Source: Leptodactylus fallax
Lineage: Eukaryota > Chordata > Amphibia > Anura > Leptodactylidae
Length of the DNA stretch: 64,000 nucleotides
Assembly: GCA_947044405.1 (NCBI GenBank)
Contig: CAMRHE010000133.1
Coordinates: 2,914,001 to 2,978,000, forward strand
Direction: 5' to 3'
The position numbers and the translations under genes were made by a program. Positions 11,665-22,544 of this stretch are shown in pieces. The notes beneath the pieces were generated by a model that worked only from the letters and a program-made list of their open reading frames with translations, was not told the origin of the DNA and made no database searches. Each line of letters begins with the position of its first letter. The first letter of the stretch is position 1.

Positions 11665-12815
11665 ATGAGGAGGAAAGAACGGCCCGTAGAGCTCAGAGAC
11701 AGGATTGTGTGGAGGCACAGATCTGGAGATAGGTACGAAAAAAAAATTCTGATGCACTAAAGGTTCCCAAGAGGACAGTGCCCTCCATAATTCTTAAATG
11801 GAAGATGTTTGGAACAACCAGGACTCTTCGTAGAACTGGCCACCCCACCAACCTTGGGCCTTGCTAACAGAGGTGACCAAGAACCCAATGGTGACTCTAG
11901 CTGAGCTCCAAAGATCCTGTGTGCAGATGGAAGAAACTTTTAGAGTGTCCGCCATCACTGCTCATCACAAGCCCAATACCATCTCTACAGTGCAGCATGG
12001 TGGTAGCAGTATTGTGTTGTGGTGGTGTTTTTATCAGCAGCTGGGACTAGAGATGAGCGAATCGAAGCTGCAGAAGTGGAATTCGATACGAATTTCAGGA
12101 AATCTTCGATTCGCATGGAATCCGGATTTCCTGATGCTTCGCAGTAACAAATATTTAGTGAGGACCTTTGTGACATCAGATGGTCACAAGATTTCCTCTA
12201 GTGATATGATTGGGTAGGCGTGTCTTTGCTTGTTAGCAGATCCTTCCACATGAATAAAAGTTGTCCGTGCTGAAGAGAGAGAGACATGACCGTGGCATAC
12301 AAGGGCTTCCACCATTTTGCCCGCCCACCCCGGCTCTCTGCAGATAGGAAATAGCTGTTTATTCGCCACAAATTAAATCGGATTGAAGAGAATCGTATCG
12401 GAAAATTCGGCGAGGTTGCCGAATCGAATTTTTGAAAATTTCGCTCATCTCTAGCTGGGACAAAGGGATGGGTCACGGTTGAGAGAAAGCCGAATGGAGC
12501 AAAGTACAGAGAGGTTCTTAATAAAATTGTGATCTGGAGTGCCCTGAACCTCAGCCTGGGCCGAACGTTCACCTTCCATCAAGACAATGACCCTATGCAT
12601 GCAGCCAGGATAACACAGGAGTGACTTGGGGACTACTCTGTGAATGACCTTGAGTGGCTCAACAACAACCTTTATTTGAACCCAATCGAAGATCTCTGGA
12701 GAAACTTGACAGAGAAGAACAACAGAAAATCTACAAAGCCAGGTGTGCAAACCTTACGGCATCAAGAAGACTGGAGGCTCTAATCGCTGCCAAAGCTACT
12801 TCAAGTTCTAAGTAA
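11665..12815 (+). pseudogene. Tc1 transposase pseudogene, interrupted
   Basis: The ATG at 11665 starts a Tc1 transposase relic that keeps the N-terminal motif ELRDRIVWRHRSGD, then shifts frame in an A run near 11740. Later pieces match the family: TKNPMVTLAELQRSCVQME, NTISTVQHGGSSIVLWW, and after the hAT insertion DNDPMHAAR and NPIEDLWRNL in shifting frames. A large part between the DNA-binding region and the catalytic core, including the first Asp block, is deleted near 11950. The gene is dead from deletion, frameshifts and insertion. Confidence 0.85.
12048..12453. mobile_element. hAT-type MITE (406 bp), 8-bp target duplication
   Basis: The terminal repeats are TAGAGATGAGCGAA on the left and TTCGCTCATCTCTA on the right. 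Perfect 8-bp direct repeats GCTGGGAC flank it at 12040-12047 and 12454-12461, the duplication length of hAT transposases. The subterminal region is rich in TCGAATCGA-like pairs. Copies with other 8-bp duplications are at 19991-20548 and 53044-53201. There is no coding sequence. Confidence 0.93.
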
Positions 12816-12962
12816 AGGGTCAGAATACTTATATGCAATATTTTAGTTTTTCATTTTTAATAAATTCTAATATTCTGTGTTACTTTGGTCAGTATGGGGC
12901 ATTGAGTGCAGAATGGTGCGGGGGGAACTATAAAAAATAGCAAGATAGAAACTTTCCAGTGA

Positions 12963-14061
12963 CACCTGAATTTAGACCGAAAGTCATTCTCTTGAAATAT
13001 GTTAGGCCCATTGTTGACCACAGTGACTAAACTAAAACTATATGCATTTGATCCTCACGCCATTGTCCCTGCCAGCCAGCTAGATCTGTTATTGAAAACC
13101 TAGTTGAAGAAGAAGTTAGATAATTCCTTCCTTATTGAACTGAACGTCTCGGTCTTCACATTTTTTATCTTTACTACTACAGACTTTTTCAAAAAACTAT
13201 AGTAGACTTAGGTCATATGTCCTTGGTGGACAAGAATAAAACTTATTGCCATGTTTCTCACTGTTCACACACAGCCCATCTATACGTGGTCAGTCATTCA
13301 TTTTGAAAAATTTATGACCAAATGGTACTTCTTATGGCAACCACTGGATGGTAGCATGCAAACAAGTGTACTTCCAGAAAAAACAAAAACAAGCAACCAT
13401 GTCCAGCCTCACATACAGAAGTCTATGGGAGAAAGGAGTGTGCAAGCTCGTAAAAGATTAATTGTTATTACAGTTGTAGAGCTTTATCTTATTAGATATA
13501 GTAGAGTCAAAAGAGCTAAGTTATGCCATGCAGCAGAGTTTATCAGCTGCAGTATGTGTGTGACTTTTTCAGACGCCGCTGCCTTCCCTCTCCATAAACT
13601 TCTGTGTTCGAAATAACTCTGATAAATGGAGATCAAAGCAAAATTCCTATCTCAAAGATCTTATCTAAACTGCTAGGTTATGTAAATTCAAGAGTTTTTC
13701 CCTAATACTTCGCTATAGAAATGCTGCTTCATTTGTCTGCTATGTTAGATTATTCCTCCCCATTGTTTACACAGCGTTTCCTTGGTTCTTGGCCTGTTAT
13801 CTTATCTCAGGATGGGTGATTATGCTTTCTCTCACAATTGTTATCTACTACTCTACCCAGGCAACCAGGTCAGCTAATTGCATTTTGCTGATAAAGGCTC
13901 CAATGGTGGGCTTGGTCAATGCCTGTTATCTCCGTATATAAACACAGAGATAAGTGTTGAGATGACTGAAATCCCACTTTCAGTCCTGGCAACATGTAAG
14001 TTGTTTGTTTTTTTTTCCCCTCTCCAAACCAGTATAATGTAATATACATTTGCTGTACATA
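12963..14061. other. Non-coding stretch, nothing recognised
   Basis: This is mixed-composition DNA with no recognised repeat, exon or RNA gene. The 121-residue plus frame at 13251-13616 has no familiar motif and no splice context that I can defend. Confidence 0.35.
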
Positions 14062-15632
14062 CAGTGGGGAAAAAAAGTATTTAGTCAGCCACCAATTGTG
14101 CAAGTTCTCCCGCTTAAAAAGATGAGAGAGGCCTGTAATTGTCATCATAGGTAGACCTCAACTATGAGAGACAAAATGAGAAAACATATCTAGAAAATCA
14201 CATTGATTTTTTAAGAATTTATTTGCAAATTATGGTGGAAAATAAGTATTTGGTCACCTACAAACAAGCAAGATTTATGGCTCTCACAGACCTGTAACTT
14301 CTTCTTTAAGAGGCTCCTCTGTCCTCCACTCATTACCTGTAGTAATGGCTCCTGTTTAACATTGTTATCAGTATAAAAGTCACCTGTCCACAACCTCAAA
14401 CAGTCACACTCCAAACTCCACTATGGTGAAGACCAAAGATCTGTGGCAGGACACCAGAAACAAAATGGTAGATCTGCACCAGGCTGGGAAGACTGAATCT
14501 GCAATAGGCAAGCAGCTTGGTGTGAAGAAATCACCTGTGGGAGCAATAATTAGAAAATGGAAGACATACAAGACCACTGATAATCTCCCTCCATCAGGGG
14601 CTCCACGCAAGATCTCACCCCGTGGGGTCAAAATGATCACAAGAACGGTGAGCAAAAATCCCAGAACCACACGGGGGGACCTAGTGACTGACCTGCAGAA
14701 AGCTGGGACTAACGTAACAAAGGCTACCGTTAGTAACACACTACGCCGCCAGGGACTCAGATCCTGCAGTGCCAGACGTGTCCCCCTGCTTAAGCCAGTA
14801 CCTATCTGGGCCCGTCTGAAGTTTGCTAGAGAGCATTTGGATGTTCCAGAAGAGTATTGGGAGAATGTCATATGGTCAGATGAAACCAAATTAGAATTGT
14901 TTGGTAGAAACACAACTCGTTGCGTTTGGAGGAGAGTGAATGCTGAGTTGCATCCAAAGAACACCATACCTACTGTGAAGCATGGGGGGGGCAACATCAT
15001 GCTTTGGGGCTGTTTCTCTGCAAGGGGACCAGGACGACTGATCCATGTACATGAAAGAATGAATGGGGCCATGTATCGTGAGATTTTGAGTGCAAACCTC
15101 CTTCCATCAGCAAGGGCATTGAAGATGAAACGTGGCTGTGTCTTTCAGCATGACAATGATCCCAAACACACCGCCAGGGCAACGAAGGAGCGGCTTCGTA
15201 AGAAGCATTTCAAGGTCCTGGAGTGGCCTAGCCAGTCTCCAGATCTCAACCCCATAGAAAACCTTTAGAAGGAGTTAAAAGTCTGTGTTGCCCAGCGACA
15301 GCCCCAAAACATCCCTGCTCTAGAGGAGATCTGCATGGAGGAATGGGCCAACATACCAGCAACAGTGTGTGCCAACCTTGTGAAGACTTACAGAAAACGT
15401 TTGACCTCTGTCATTGCCAACAGATGTATTTGTTATTGACCAAATACTTATTTTCCACCATAATTTGCAAATAAATTCTTAAAATCAGACAATGTGATTT
15501 TCTGGATTTGTTTTCTCATTTTGTCTCTCATAGTTGAGGTCTACCTATGATGACAATTACAGGCCGGCCTCATCTTTTTAAGTGGGAGAACTTGCACAAT
15601 TGGTGGCTGACTAAATACTTTTTTCCCCACTG
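14062..15632 (+). mobile_element. Tc1-family transposon, nearly intact
   Basis: This 1571-bp element starts CAGTGGGGAAAAAAAGTATT and ends with the inverted counterpart (TACTTTTTTCCCCACTG). The two TA target copies are at 14060-14061 and 15633-15634. The long terminal arms, including TCAACTATGAGAGACAAAAT, recur inverted near 15515-15545. This is the widespread fish/frog/lamprey Tc1 type reported to have moved horizontally between teleosts and lampreys. It carries a 338-codon transposase frame with one nonsense codon. It is clearly younger than the two Tc1 copies to its left. Confidence 0.96.
14423..15439 (+). pseudogene. Tc1 transposase, one in-frame stop codon
   Basis: The frame runs 338 codons from ATG 14423 to TGA 15437-15439, with a single interruption, TAG at 15266-15268 (codon 282). 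Domains in order are a paired-like DNA-binding region (residues about 1-110, [20 protein letters not shown]), then the DD34E core. [11 protein letters not shown] holds the first Asp, HDNDPKHTA the second, and NPIENL the Glu. All three catalytic residues are intact and precede the stop, which falls where the family has the Trp of ENLW. The last 56 residues would be lost. No frameshift is present, so decay has only begun. Confidence 0.95.
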
Positions 15633-16270
15633 TATTATTTGATCTGCTTTTATATTAGATTTCTAGTAATCATAATACACAATGTGTAATTGTAAAGGCA
15701 ATGATTATATCAGATGAGGTGCTTCATTGTCTCCTGTCCATCAAACAGTCAAAACCCTCCCACCAGCTTGTTGAAGAATACAGAAAGTGAGAAGAAGCGA
15801 CAGCAGGCAAAATGTTGAGAGAAGGAGGTGGGAAAACCACTTTAATAGAGGAGATCGAGCTTGAGATATGTGGGCATGCTTCGTTTTTATTCATTTTGAC
15901 CGCCCTATATTTATCAGCTCCATCTAGGTTACTCGAGGAGGTGTTTTCTGTCACTCTGGATTTCAGTTTTATTTTCATTGCTACTTAATTGGAGATGTTT
16001 AGAGATGGAAGAGAGGACTGTTTTATTAATCTTATGGTGGCATGCTGTGAAGATTGCATGGCACATTAGTTTATTATGTCAGTGTCCTCCTGTAGAAAAT
16101 TATGAGCTGTGAATTAATCTTATGGCTTTTATCTCATCTACTGGTGCAGAAAACACGATCCCTTACAAATGAGGCTGGTAATGTCATAGAACAAGTCTAC
16201 ACCCAAATAAAGGAAAATTAGGTATCGGCCCGTAAACTTTTTCTCAGTGCCATGTTATACAAATTCGTCA
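15633..16270. other. Non-coding stretch, nothing recognised
   Basis: No exon or repeat is recognised. The 84-residue minus frame at 15724-15978 shows no domain. Confidence 0.35.
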
Positions 16271-16565
16271 TTGGCTGGTTGACACAAAAATATTGAGTCA
16301 GGTGCTCAGTCGTGGTGGTTGGGCAGTGCGCGTACCACTCCATTCATTTCAAGGGGAACGCTAGAGATAGCTGAAGTACAGCACTCTGCTATCTCCAACA
16401 CTCCCATTGAAACAAATGCCGACCACTGCTCCATGCAGAACAGAGTACAAAAGTCCCGTTTTTTTCCAGGTCCTCTGATTGGTCGAACCCCTACTGATGG
16501 GAATGTTATCCCCTACCCTATGGATAGGGGCTAATTTTTTTTTTTTTGTGGGAAACCCCTTTAGA
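16271..16565. repeat. Dispersed repeat fragment
   Basis: The block has GAGATAGCTGAAGTACAGCA, CAACACTCCCATTGAAACAA and the closing CCCTATGGATAGGGGCTAAT plus GGAAACCCCTTTAGA. Related sequence is at about 19650-19985 and 52355-52640. The internal matching of complementary stretches suggests a MITE family. Confidence 0.55.
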
Positions 16566-17562
16566 CGCTAATATATCTGTACCCCAATAGGGTGTCTTAA
16601 GATGGCTATACACATTATACTTTCATAAGCCAAAATGGCCAATTTTGGCCAACGATCGGCCATGCAAAGACCCCGGAGCAACAGGACTGAACCACAGTGG
16701 GAGAGAGCGGAGCACTGGAAACAGGTTGTTTTTTTGTTTGTTTTTTACCTTCCCCTACTTCCTTACCAAAAACGGATTATCCTGGACAACCCCTTTAAGG
16801 GTTTAAACCAATATCTGGGTCTAGTTTTGATCCCAGGATATGGACCTTCACATCAGGTGACTCAAAGATATTCTTGTGTACCGCATTACTGGGTTTTCCC
16901 AAACCTTGTATGTCAGGAGTTTTCTGTATACACTTTGCGATATACAATATACATGAGGAAAAATATCAATGAAGTTGAGTATTTCTGTCTTTCATTTTGC
17001 CATGTTTCATCCAGCCTCTCAAAAAATAATGAGAATATTTCACATAATGAAGAGATTTTTGGCGATCCAGTGTTCATTACAGCTTCTTGGCCACTTCACT
17101 TTTACAGTCCCTAGCTGCCAAAATTTCCCAACAAAGCTCAATCATAGCAATATACTGAGGAAATGAAGAAGTTAGTATTCTCCGACATAGTCTGTTATTG
17201 TCATTACGGTACTCATTTCATGTCCGCACATACACATTAGCAGTCTTCAATGGCAGCCACTAGTGCTAATAGCAAAATGCAAATATCTAAGCTTATTGTT
17301 TTAGTTTTACATTTTCAACTCGGGGAATAATACACAGTGGTAATTACTTTGGGAAAGCAAAGTATTATTGTTCAATTATTGTTCAATCCCCCCTATATTC
17401 TACATATCAGTATGCATATTGGAATGTTTGGTCCCTAGATGGACGTCTCACAGAAGACTGGTGATATCAGGACAGCAAACATTTCACAAGAGTAAAGCTC
17501 TAATGCGTATTTTATCTCAAAACATACAAACATCCATGCTTGAACATAGTTTTACAGCAAAC
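16566..17562. other. Non-coding stretch with one repeat patch
   Basis: The portion 16665-16800 (CCGGAGCAACAGGACTG, GTTTTTTACCTTCCCC, ACAACCCCTTTAA) matches the arm of the repeat at 31090-31430. The rest shows no recognised feature. The 159-residue plus frame at 16635-17114 starts in that repeat and has no domain, so I do not call it a gene. Confidence 0.4.
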
Positions 17563-17940
17563 CTAGTACTGATCCTAAGTTACATACTGCATTTACTCCA
17601 CAGCCGCACTTATCCTGTATTATACTCCAAAGCTGCACTTACTATCCTGCTGGTGCAGTCACTGTGTACATACATTACCTTACTTATCCTGTACTGATCC
17701 TGAGTTACATCCTGTATTATACTCCAGAGCTGCGCTCACTATTCTGCTGGTACAGTCACTGTGTACATACATTACATTTACTTATCCTGTACTGATCCTG
17801 AGTTACATCCTGTATTATACTCCAGAGCCGCACTCACTATTCTGCTGGTACAGTCACTGTGTACATACATTACATTACTTATCCTGTACTGATACTGAGT
17901 TACATCCTGTATTATACTCCAGAGCTGCACTCACTATCCT
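17563..17940 (+). repeat. 97-bp tandem repeat, about four copies
   Basis: Four imperfect units share CTTATCCTGTACTGATCCTGAG, TACATCCTGTATTATACTCC and GTCACTGTGTACATACATTAC. The same 97-bp unit forms the much longer array at 32790-33990, mostly in the opposite orientation. Confidence 0.9.
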
Positions 17941-18344
17941 CCTTAGCCTTATAGATATAGTGTAATACACTGCAATAAAATACTGAAAATGTATTGTATA
18001 TACCTGAGCAGGCTACCAATAAAAACTGTAGCTTATCCTGCAAAGATCTAGCCTTCACACTTCCCCATTGCAAAATAGAAAAGTTATTGTATAAAAAGCA
18101 CCTAATTATATCTGTATTGTGCAAGAGTAGTAAAAATATATAAATTTGGTATCACTGTGATAATACTATAGTAGAGCAATGATAAAATGTTATTGATGCT
18201 GTCTGGTGAATGGCAAATTTCTAACATGAAAAAAAATGGCAAATTTGCAGGATTTTTTTTTTTTTTTTAAATTTTCCCAGAAAGTTTAAAGATTTCACCA
18301 GAGCCACCAACTTCAGTTCTTTGCATCTATTAATAGTCACTGCT
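17941..18344. other. Non-coding AT-rich stretch
   Basis: AT-rich sequence with a 16-base T run near 18253-18268 and no recognised gene. From 18280 it grades into the next foldback repeat family (TTTCACCAGAGCCACCAAC). Confidence 0.4.
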
Positions 18345-18660
18345 CCACTGATTCTGGCACAGTTGGAATTTTTTCTCTAGCCCCCACCATTCCTGAGCAA
18401 TCAGTGCTGTTAGTTTTGCTGCCTTATATGTTAATTAGTCTCTGCACTGTCAAGTGGGTGATGTAAGGCAGGAGCAGTCAAGAGCTCCCTGACACTGTCC
18501 AATCGGAGGTGAATCACGCCTCCCCTTTTATGCTGCTGTCTGAGGCAACTCGCCTAGTAGAGCGCCTAATTAGCATATCAGGCACCAAAACTAACAGCTC
18601 TGATTGTTCAGAAATGGTGGGGGTTAGAGAAAAAATTTCAACTCTGCCATCATCAGTGGA
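18345..18660. repeat. Foldback MITE-like repeat
   Basis: The outer arms TCCACTGATTCTGGCACAGTTGG and its near reverse complement, and AATTTTTTCTCTAGCCCCCACC with GGTGGGGGTTAGAGAAAAAATT, fold over about 100 bp each. The family recurs at about 42290-42520 (full foldback) and 44700-44860 (half). It has no coding capacity. Confidence 0.8.
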
Positions 18661-19339
18661 GGTCCTCTGGCTGGTACGTGCGCAGTACAGTTCCTCCAGC
18701 CGCTTTTGTCACCTGGGACTCTACGGCACATGCGCCACTTTTAGCCTTTCAGCAGACCCATTGATACAGGTAATGGTAGCACCACTGGTCGGTTTATTCA
18801 TACATTGCCAGTAGGAGTAATAGAGGAATAACACAATGCAGAGTTCTAAGAATAAATTCTCCAGAATAGTTATTTTGGAAGTAAGGAGAGGCTTGTGTGC
18901 TTTGATATTTGGTGGCCGCCTCGTCTGCTTACACTGCTGCGATGGCAAAGATCACAGTGCATCGGAGCGCCTCGTCCGTCACTACATGATTAGCTGCTAT
19001 AAATCACACATCCCGCTTGTGTGAAGTCTTGTCTATAGGCTGCTCGCCATCAGGACATTTTCTACACGGTGGAAAGCCTTGTCAAGCCCGTGTGCCTGCC
19101 GTCTGCTACAGTGTTATCACAGCCAAGCGGGGAGAATGTCATTGAGAAGTTTAATGTAAATCCATTTATCAAACCAGAACGGCTCTAAAGCCTCCGATGC
19201 TGGGATTCTCGAGACGTCACCGCTTTGTACAAGGTTGTCCCTTTTCTGCTTCGAGAGAAACTCTCCTGCAAAAAAATGTGGATTTATCTGGAGCTGATGC
19301 TGTCCTAAATACTTTATGCTGTGACTTTATTTCTCTATT
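18661..19339. other. Non-coding stretch, nothing recognised
   Basis: The stretch is moderately GC-balanced and free of recognised repeats. Frames on both strands overlap without recognisable domains, and no exon of the SLC36 gene could be identified. Confidence 0.35.
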
Positions 19340-19450
19340 TTTGTTTATATAGCACCAGCATATTCCGTAGCGCTTTAGAGAGGACGCCATAAATTACCGA
19401 TCCCGAGTAGTCCTCACAGTCTAAATTCCCTATCAGTTTGTCTTTGGAAT
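19340..19450. repeat. LINE/SINE-type dispersed repeat fragment
   Basis: TTTATATAGCACCAGCATATTCC, GTAGCGCTTTAGAG and CACAGTCTAAATTCCCTATC are the signature of a widespread vertebrate (frog and fish) retroposon 3' segment. A fragment in the other orientation lies at about 44500-44615 (GGTTTCCTCCCACACACCAA). The exact family (L2/CR1-type LINE or a SINE using its tail) cannot be fixed by eye. Confidence 0.6.
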
Positions 19451-19590
19451 GAGGGTAGTTGTTCCCACCATCTTGGAGAACTAAGCACAGATCTTCTGTA
19501 GATGTAGGTTTGCGCCAATCCTTCTGTCTCTTCATGTCATCCCAGACAGACTGGATGATGATGAGATCAGGGCTCTGTGGGGGGCTCCTT
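19441..19590 (-). mobile_element. Short Tc1-derived MITE fragment
   Basis: This minus-strand piece of the transposase-3'-end derivative gives MKRQKDWRKPTSTEDLCLVL and then GGNN. The outer arms are missing on both sides. It abuts the retroposon fragment, so one probably inserted next to or into the other. Confidence 0.7.
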
Positions 19591-19599
19591 GTTCTTCTT

Positions 19600-19985
19600 T
19601 ACGCTGAAGATAGTTCTTAAAGGGCTTATGCAATGAAAAGTATTTATTTTTTCTCCATAGGATAGAGGATAAATACCTGATCGGTGGAGGTCTGACTGCT
19701 GACACTCTCAACAATCACAGGAACAGGTGGGGGGGGGTCCTTTTCTGTCCGCAGCCAGGCTGAATGTGGCATGACTGGTGGTGGCGGAGCTCCCGTTCAC
19801 TTTAAATGGGAATACCAAAGATAGCTGAAGTACAGTACTTGACTTTCTCCGGCGCTCCCATTCAAGTGAATGGGAGCACCATCCACCAGCAGTCATGCCG
19901 CATTCAGCCTGGCTGCAGTCAGGCTGAATCCGCAGCAGGGGGAAAGGACCCTCCCTTCTCAAGATTGGTGGGGGTCTCAATGGTC
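19600..19985. repeat. Dispersed foldback repeat
   Basis: GGATAGAGGATAAATACCTG opens a block whose interior pairs CCAGGCTGAATGTGGCATGA with CATGCCGCATTCAGCCTGG (about 19755-19915). The same opening occurs at 52360. It has no gene content, and the minus and plus frames across it mirror the palindrome. Confidence 0.6.
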
Positions 19986-19990
19986 AGAAC

Positions 19991-20548
19991 TAGAGATGAG
20001 CGAAGTATTCAAAAATTCGATTCGGCCACTTCGCCGAATTTCGCAATTCGATTCTATTCGATCCAAATGAAATTGCGGCGAATCTCGTAACAAAAACAGC
20101 TATGTATTAGCTGCAGAGAGCCAGGGTGGGCATCAAAATGACGGAACCCCTTGGATGCCACGGTCATGTTTGACCATGGCATCCAAGGTGTTAAAACCCC
20201 TGATCGGTTATGGAGCAGGGAGTTAGCTGTACCTGACAGCTAACACCCTGCTCCATAACCGATCGGGGGATTTAACACCTTGGATGCAACGGTCAAACAT
20301 GCCGTGTGCACTCGCAAAGGGGTTAAAGGGATGTGACATCACAGGGCTGGCTGCTGATTGGCTGCACGCATGGCATTGTGGGTGATCCCGCGTTCCTTAC
20401 CCCATGTCCTAACATGTACAGCAGCCATTTTGAACTAAATGTGAATCGTTACCATGAAGTGTGAGGAAATTCGGATTTGATGCAAATCGAATATTTCCTG
20501 AAATTCGGATTGAATTCCACTTCTGCATCTTTGATATGCTCATCTCTA
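19991..20548. mobile_element. hAT-type MITE (558 bp), 8-bp target duplication
   Basis: The terminal repeats TAGAGATGAGCGAA and TATGCTCATCTCTA are flanked by perfect 8-bp direct repeats GTCAGAAC (19983-19990 and 20549-20556). The centre (about 20150-20305) is itself a palindrome built on ATCCAAGGTGTTAAAACCCC and GGAGCAGGGAGTTAGCTGT with their complements. Compared with the 406-bp and 158-bp copies, the ends are shared but the middles differ. Confidence 0.93.
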
Positions 20549-20556
20549 GTCAGAAC

Positions 20557-21526
20557 CACACCGATCAGGTATTTATTCTCTGTCTTATGGATTAAAACTT
20601 TTTGTGGCATAACCCCTTTAATGAAATTGGCTGTATGTCCTTCTATATTTTTCCTCTTGGCTGGACATGTCCAGATATTTGCGACAAAGGATGATTATCT
20701 TTTCAAGACAATATTGTGTCATAAAGTGATATTCTATATGTGTCTGTGTGAGACCACCCAGTGGTTGTACTGGAAATTGCAGTCTATCAAGGGTTACAGG
20801 GCTGTAATCTCCAGCAGCGTCCACAGACCCTTAGAAACAAATGGAGCACTGGCGCTCCATTCACAAGGAGTTTTTAGGGGGATTTTCAGTCCCCATTCTC
20901 CTGATTGCTAGGGACCCTGTCCTTTGGATAGGTGTCCATAAAGATACAACTCCTTTTAAGTGTAGACACATCTTTATCCCAGTTTATGAATATTATTCCC
21001 ACCATGTGCTTGTATACATTTTGTGTATACTGTATGTATTATATTCATAAAAAGTAGACTTTCCCCCGGATTATCCGGCTGGGCCCCCTGAGCATGTGAC
21101 ATCTCTTCATCCTCCTGAAGTGCCGGCACACTGACAGCTTGTTATCTATTCTCTGAGCGCGCTCTATAGAGTCCAGCTGCTCGCTGCTACTATGGATGTT
21201 AGAGAGGAGAGATAATGTTATGAATGCTTATGTTCTGCAGAGCTGGCGAGGTGCGCTATCTACCTTCTCAGCCAGGACCACAGTGTTTGGAAGAAGTCAG
21301 ATGTTAAAAGCTATTGGGAATGTTGACAAATTGTAATATTAACCCATTAATGCTTCCCTGGTGATGGGTTATGGCAGGTATTAAAGGGATTCTAAACATG
21401 CATGCTGTTTAATGGTGGTGTAAGATAGAAGTTTCATCTAAACCGAAAAGTTATTGTGGAGAGCCTTCCTAATAGTATAGAGCAGCATACAGCAAAAAAT
21501 GAGAACCAACGTAAGGCAGAAATCCT
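20557..21526. other. Non-coding stretch with small repeat remnants
   Basis: A fragment of the hairpin family at 6601-6753 is visible near 20835-20885 (GGAGCACTGGCGCTCCATTC, ACAAGGAG). No exon is recognised elsewhere. A 16-residue-level periodicity starts only at the minisatellite that follows. Confidence 0.35.
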
Positions 21527-21867
21527 TGTAACCCATCTATAGCTGACAGAGGAACCACCTGAGAGCTTTCAGCATCCATATCTATAGTTGATAGTGGAGC
21601 CACCACCTGAGAGCTAGCAGGAATTTCCTCTACAATTGATAGTGGAGCCACCTGAGAGCTATCAGCATCCTCATCTATAGTTGATAGTGGAGCCACCACC
21701 TGAGAGCTTTCAGTGTCCTCCTCTATAGTTGACAGTGGAGCCACCACCTGAGAGCTAGCAGGATCTTCCTCTACAATTGATAGTAGAGCCACCTGAGAGC
21801 TATCAGCATCCTCATCTATAGTTGACATTGGGCCACCTTAAAGCTAGCAACAACTTCATTATAGCTG
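21527..21867 (-). repeat. 45/48-bp minisatellite, left part, open on the minus strand
   Basis: About seven units contain GTTGATAGTGGAGCCACC and GAGAGCTAGCAGGATC. Unit lengths alternate between 45 and 48 bp through gain or loss of ACC, so the minus frame from ATG 21828 to 21469 stays open and encodes repeats of the type STIDEDADSSQVAPL. The array is continued at 28425-28775. The 6.56-kb retrotransposon inserted inside one unit. Whether it was ever protein-coding is unknown. No start context, signal peptide or homolog is recognised. Confidence 0.85.
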
Positions 21868-22544
21868 TGTGATGATGAGACCCTCAGTTGTACATCTTTC
21901 TTAGAAATGTATTTTTACTTGCTCATGTCAGTCCTCCCCCTACTTGTTGGAATGTTGTGCTTAAGTTGGGTTTACACTGCTGGACGGTACGCTTCACTGG
22001 TTTTATGGGAGATGGCTTGCTATAGCCAGGCACTTTTATTATCCCTGGCCAGATGGCGATGGGAGATAGTAGACCAGTGACCTTAACTTCACCCATCCAT
22101 CCCAGCACCTAGGAAGGTACCCATCTCTCTGAGGATTCTGCAAAGGAGGGAGAAGGAGGGCTGGCTGGGGGAGGTGAAGGCTGGGGCTGAAAAGGGTCTT
22201 CATACTGAGGTGGGGTGAGGTCTTTTGTCTTTGTGTGGAGTCTGGAAGAGAGACAGCTAAGAGACTTAGGTCTGGTATTACTCTATACTTTATTTCCATT
22301 TTTGTTTTATGTGCTGTATTATCGCTCTTTTGCTCGTATATTTATGCTTGATCATATTAATATTGTATATTTCTGTATATGCTATTAATTAGTACCGACC
22401 CACTTGGGTTATTAAATATATAAAATTTATACAGCTCGTTTCATTCTATCCTACGAACTCGGTCTGCTCACGGGTTGTGAGTGGAAGGTTAAGAAGGGTG
22501 GTCGCAGGTAGGCCAAGAGGTTTGGCAAGGCGATATTCTTCACA
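21868..22544 (+). repeat. 5' long terminal repeat (677 bp)
   Basis: It begins TGTGATGATGAGACC and ends GATATTCTTCACA, the TG...CA form of LTRs. It would carry the promoter and polyadenylation signal. ATTAAATATATAAAATTTAT (around 22410-22430) combines TATA-like and ATTAAA-like sequence. Compared with the 3' LTR it retains 8 extra bases near 21953, flanked by TGTTG repeats. Confidence 0.95.

Larger units (their letters stand above)
11343..12962 (+). mobile_element. Old Tc1-family transposon, split by a hAT MITE
   Basis: TA at 11341-11342 precedes CAATGATCTCTGAAAGTCTTCAGACCC, which aligns to the left terminal repeat of the element at 1430. Leader and coding parts follow the same order as in that copy. 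The right arm (AAAGGGTCAGAATACTTAT, then TTTTTAATAAATTC) is recognisable, but its last bases are degraded, so the right boundary is approximate. A 406-bp hAT MITE (12048-12453) lies inside the coding part, so this Tc1 is older than that insertion. Confidence 0.85.

Noticed and set aside
14404..15072. 222-residue minus frame over the Tc1 gene
   Set aside because: A shadow of the transposase reading frame. The plus strand carries all the conserved motifs.
16635..17114. 159-residue plus frame
   Set aside because: Begins within a dispersed repeat and shows no domain, splice sites or conserved motif that I can name.
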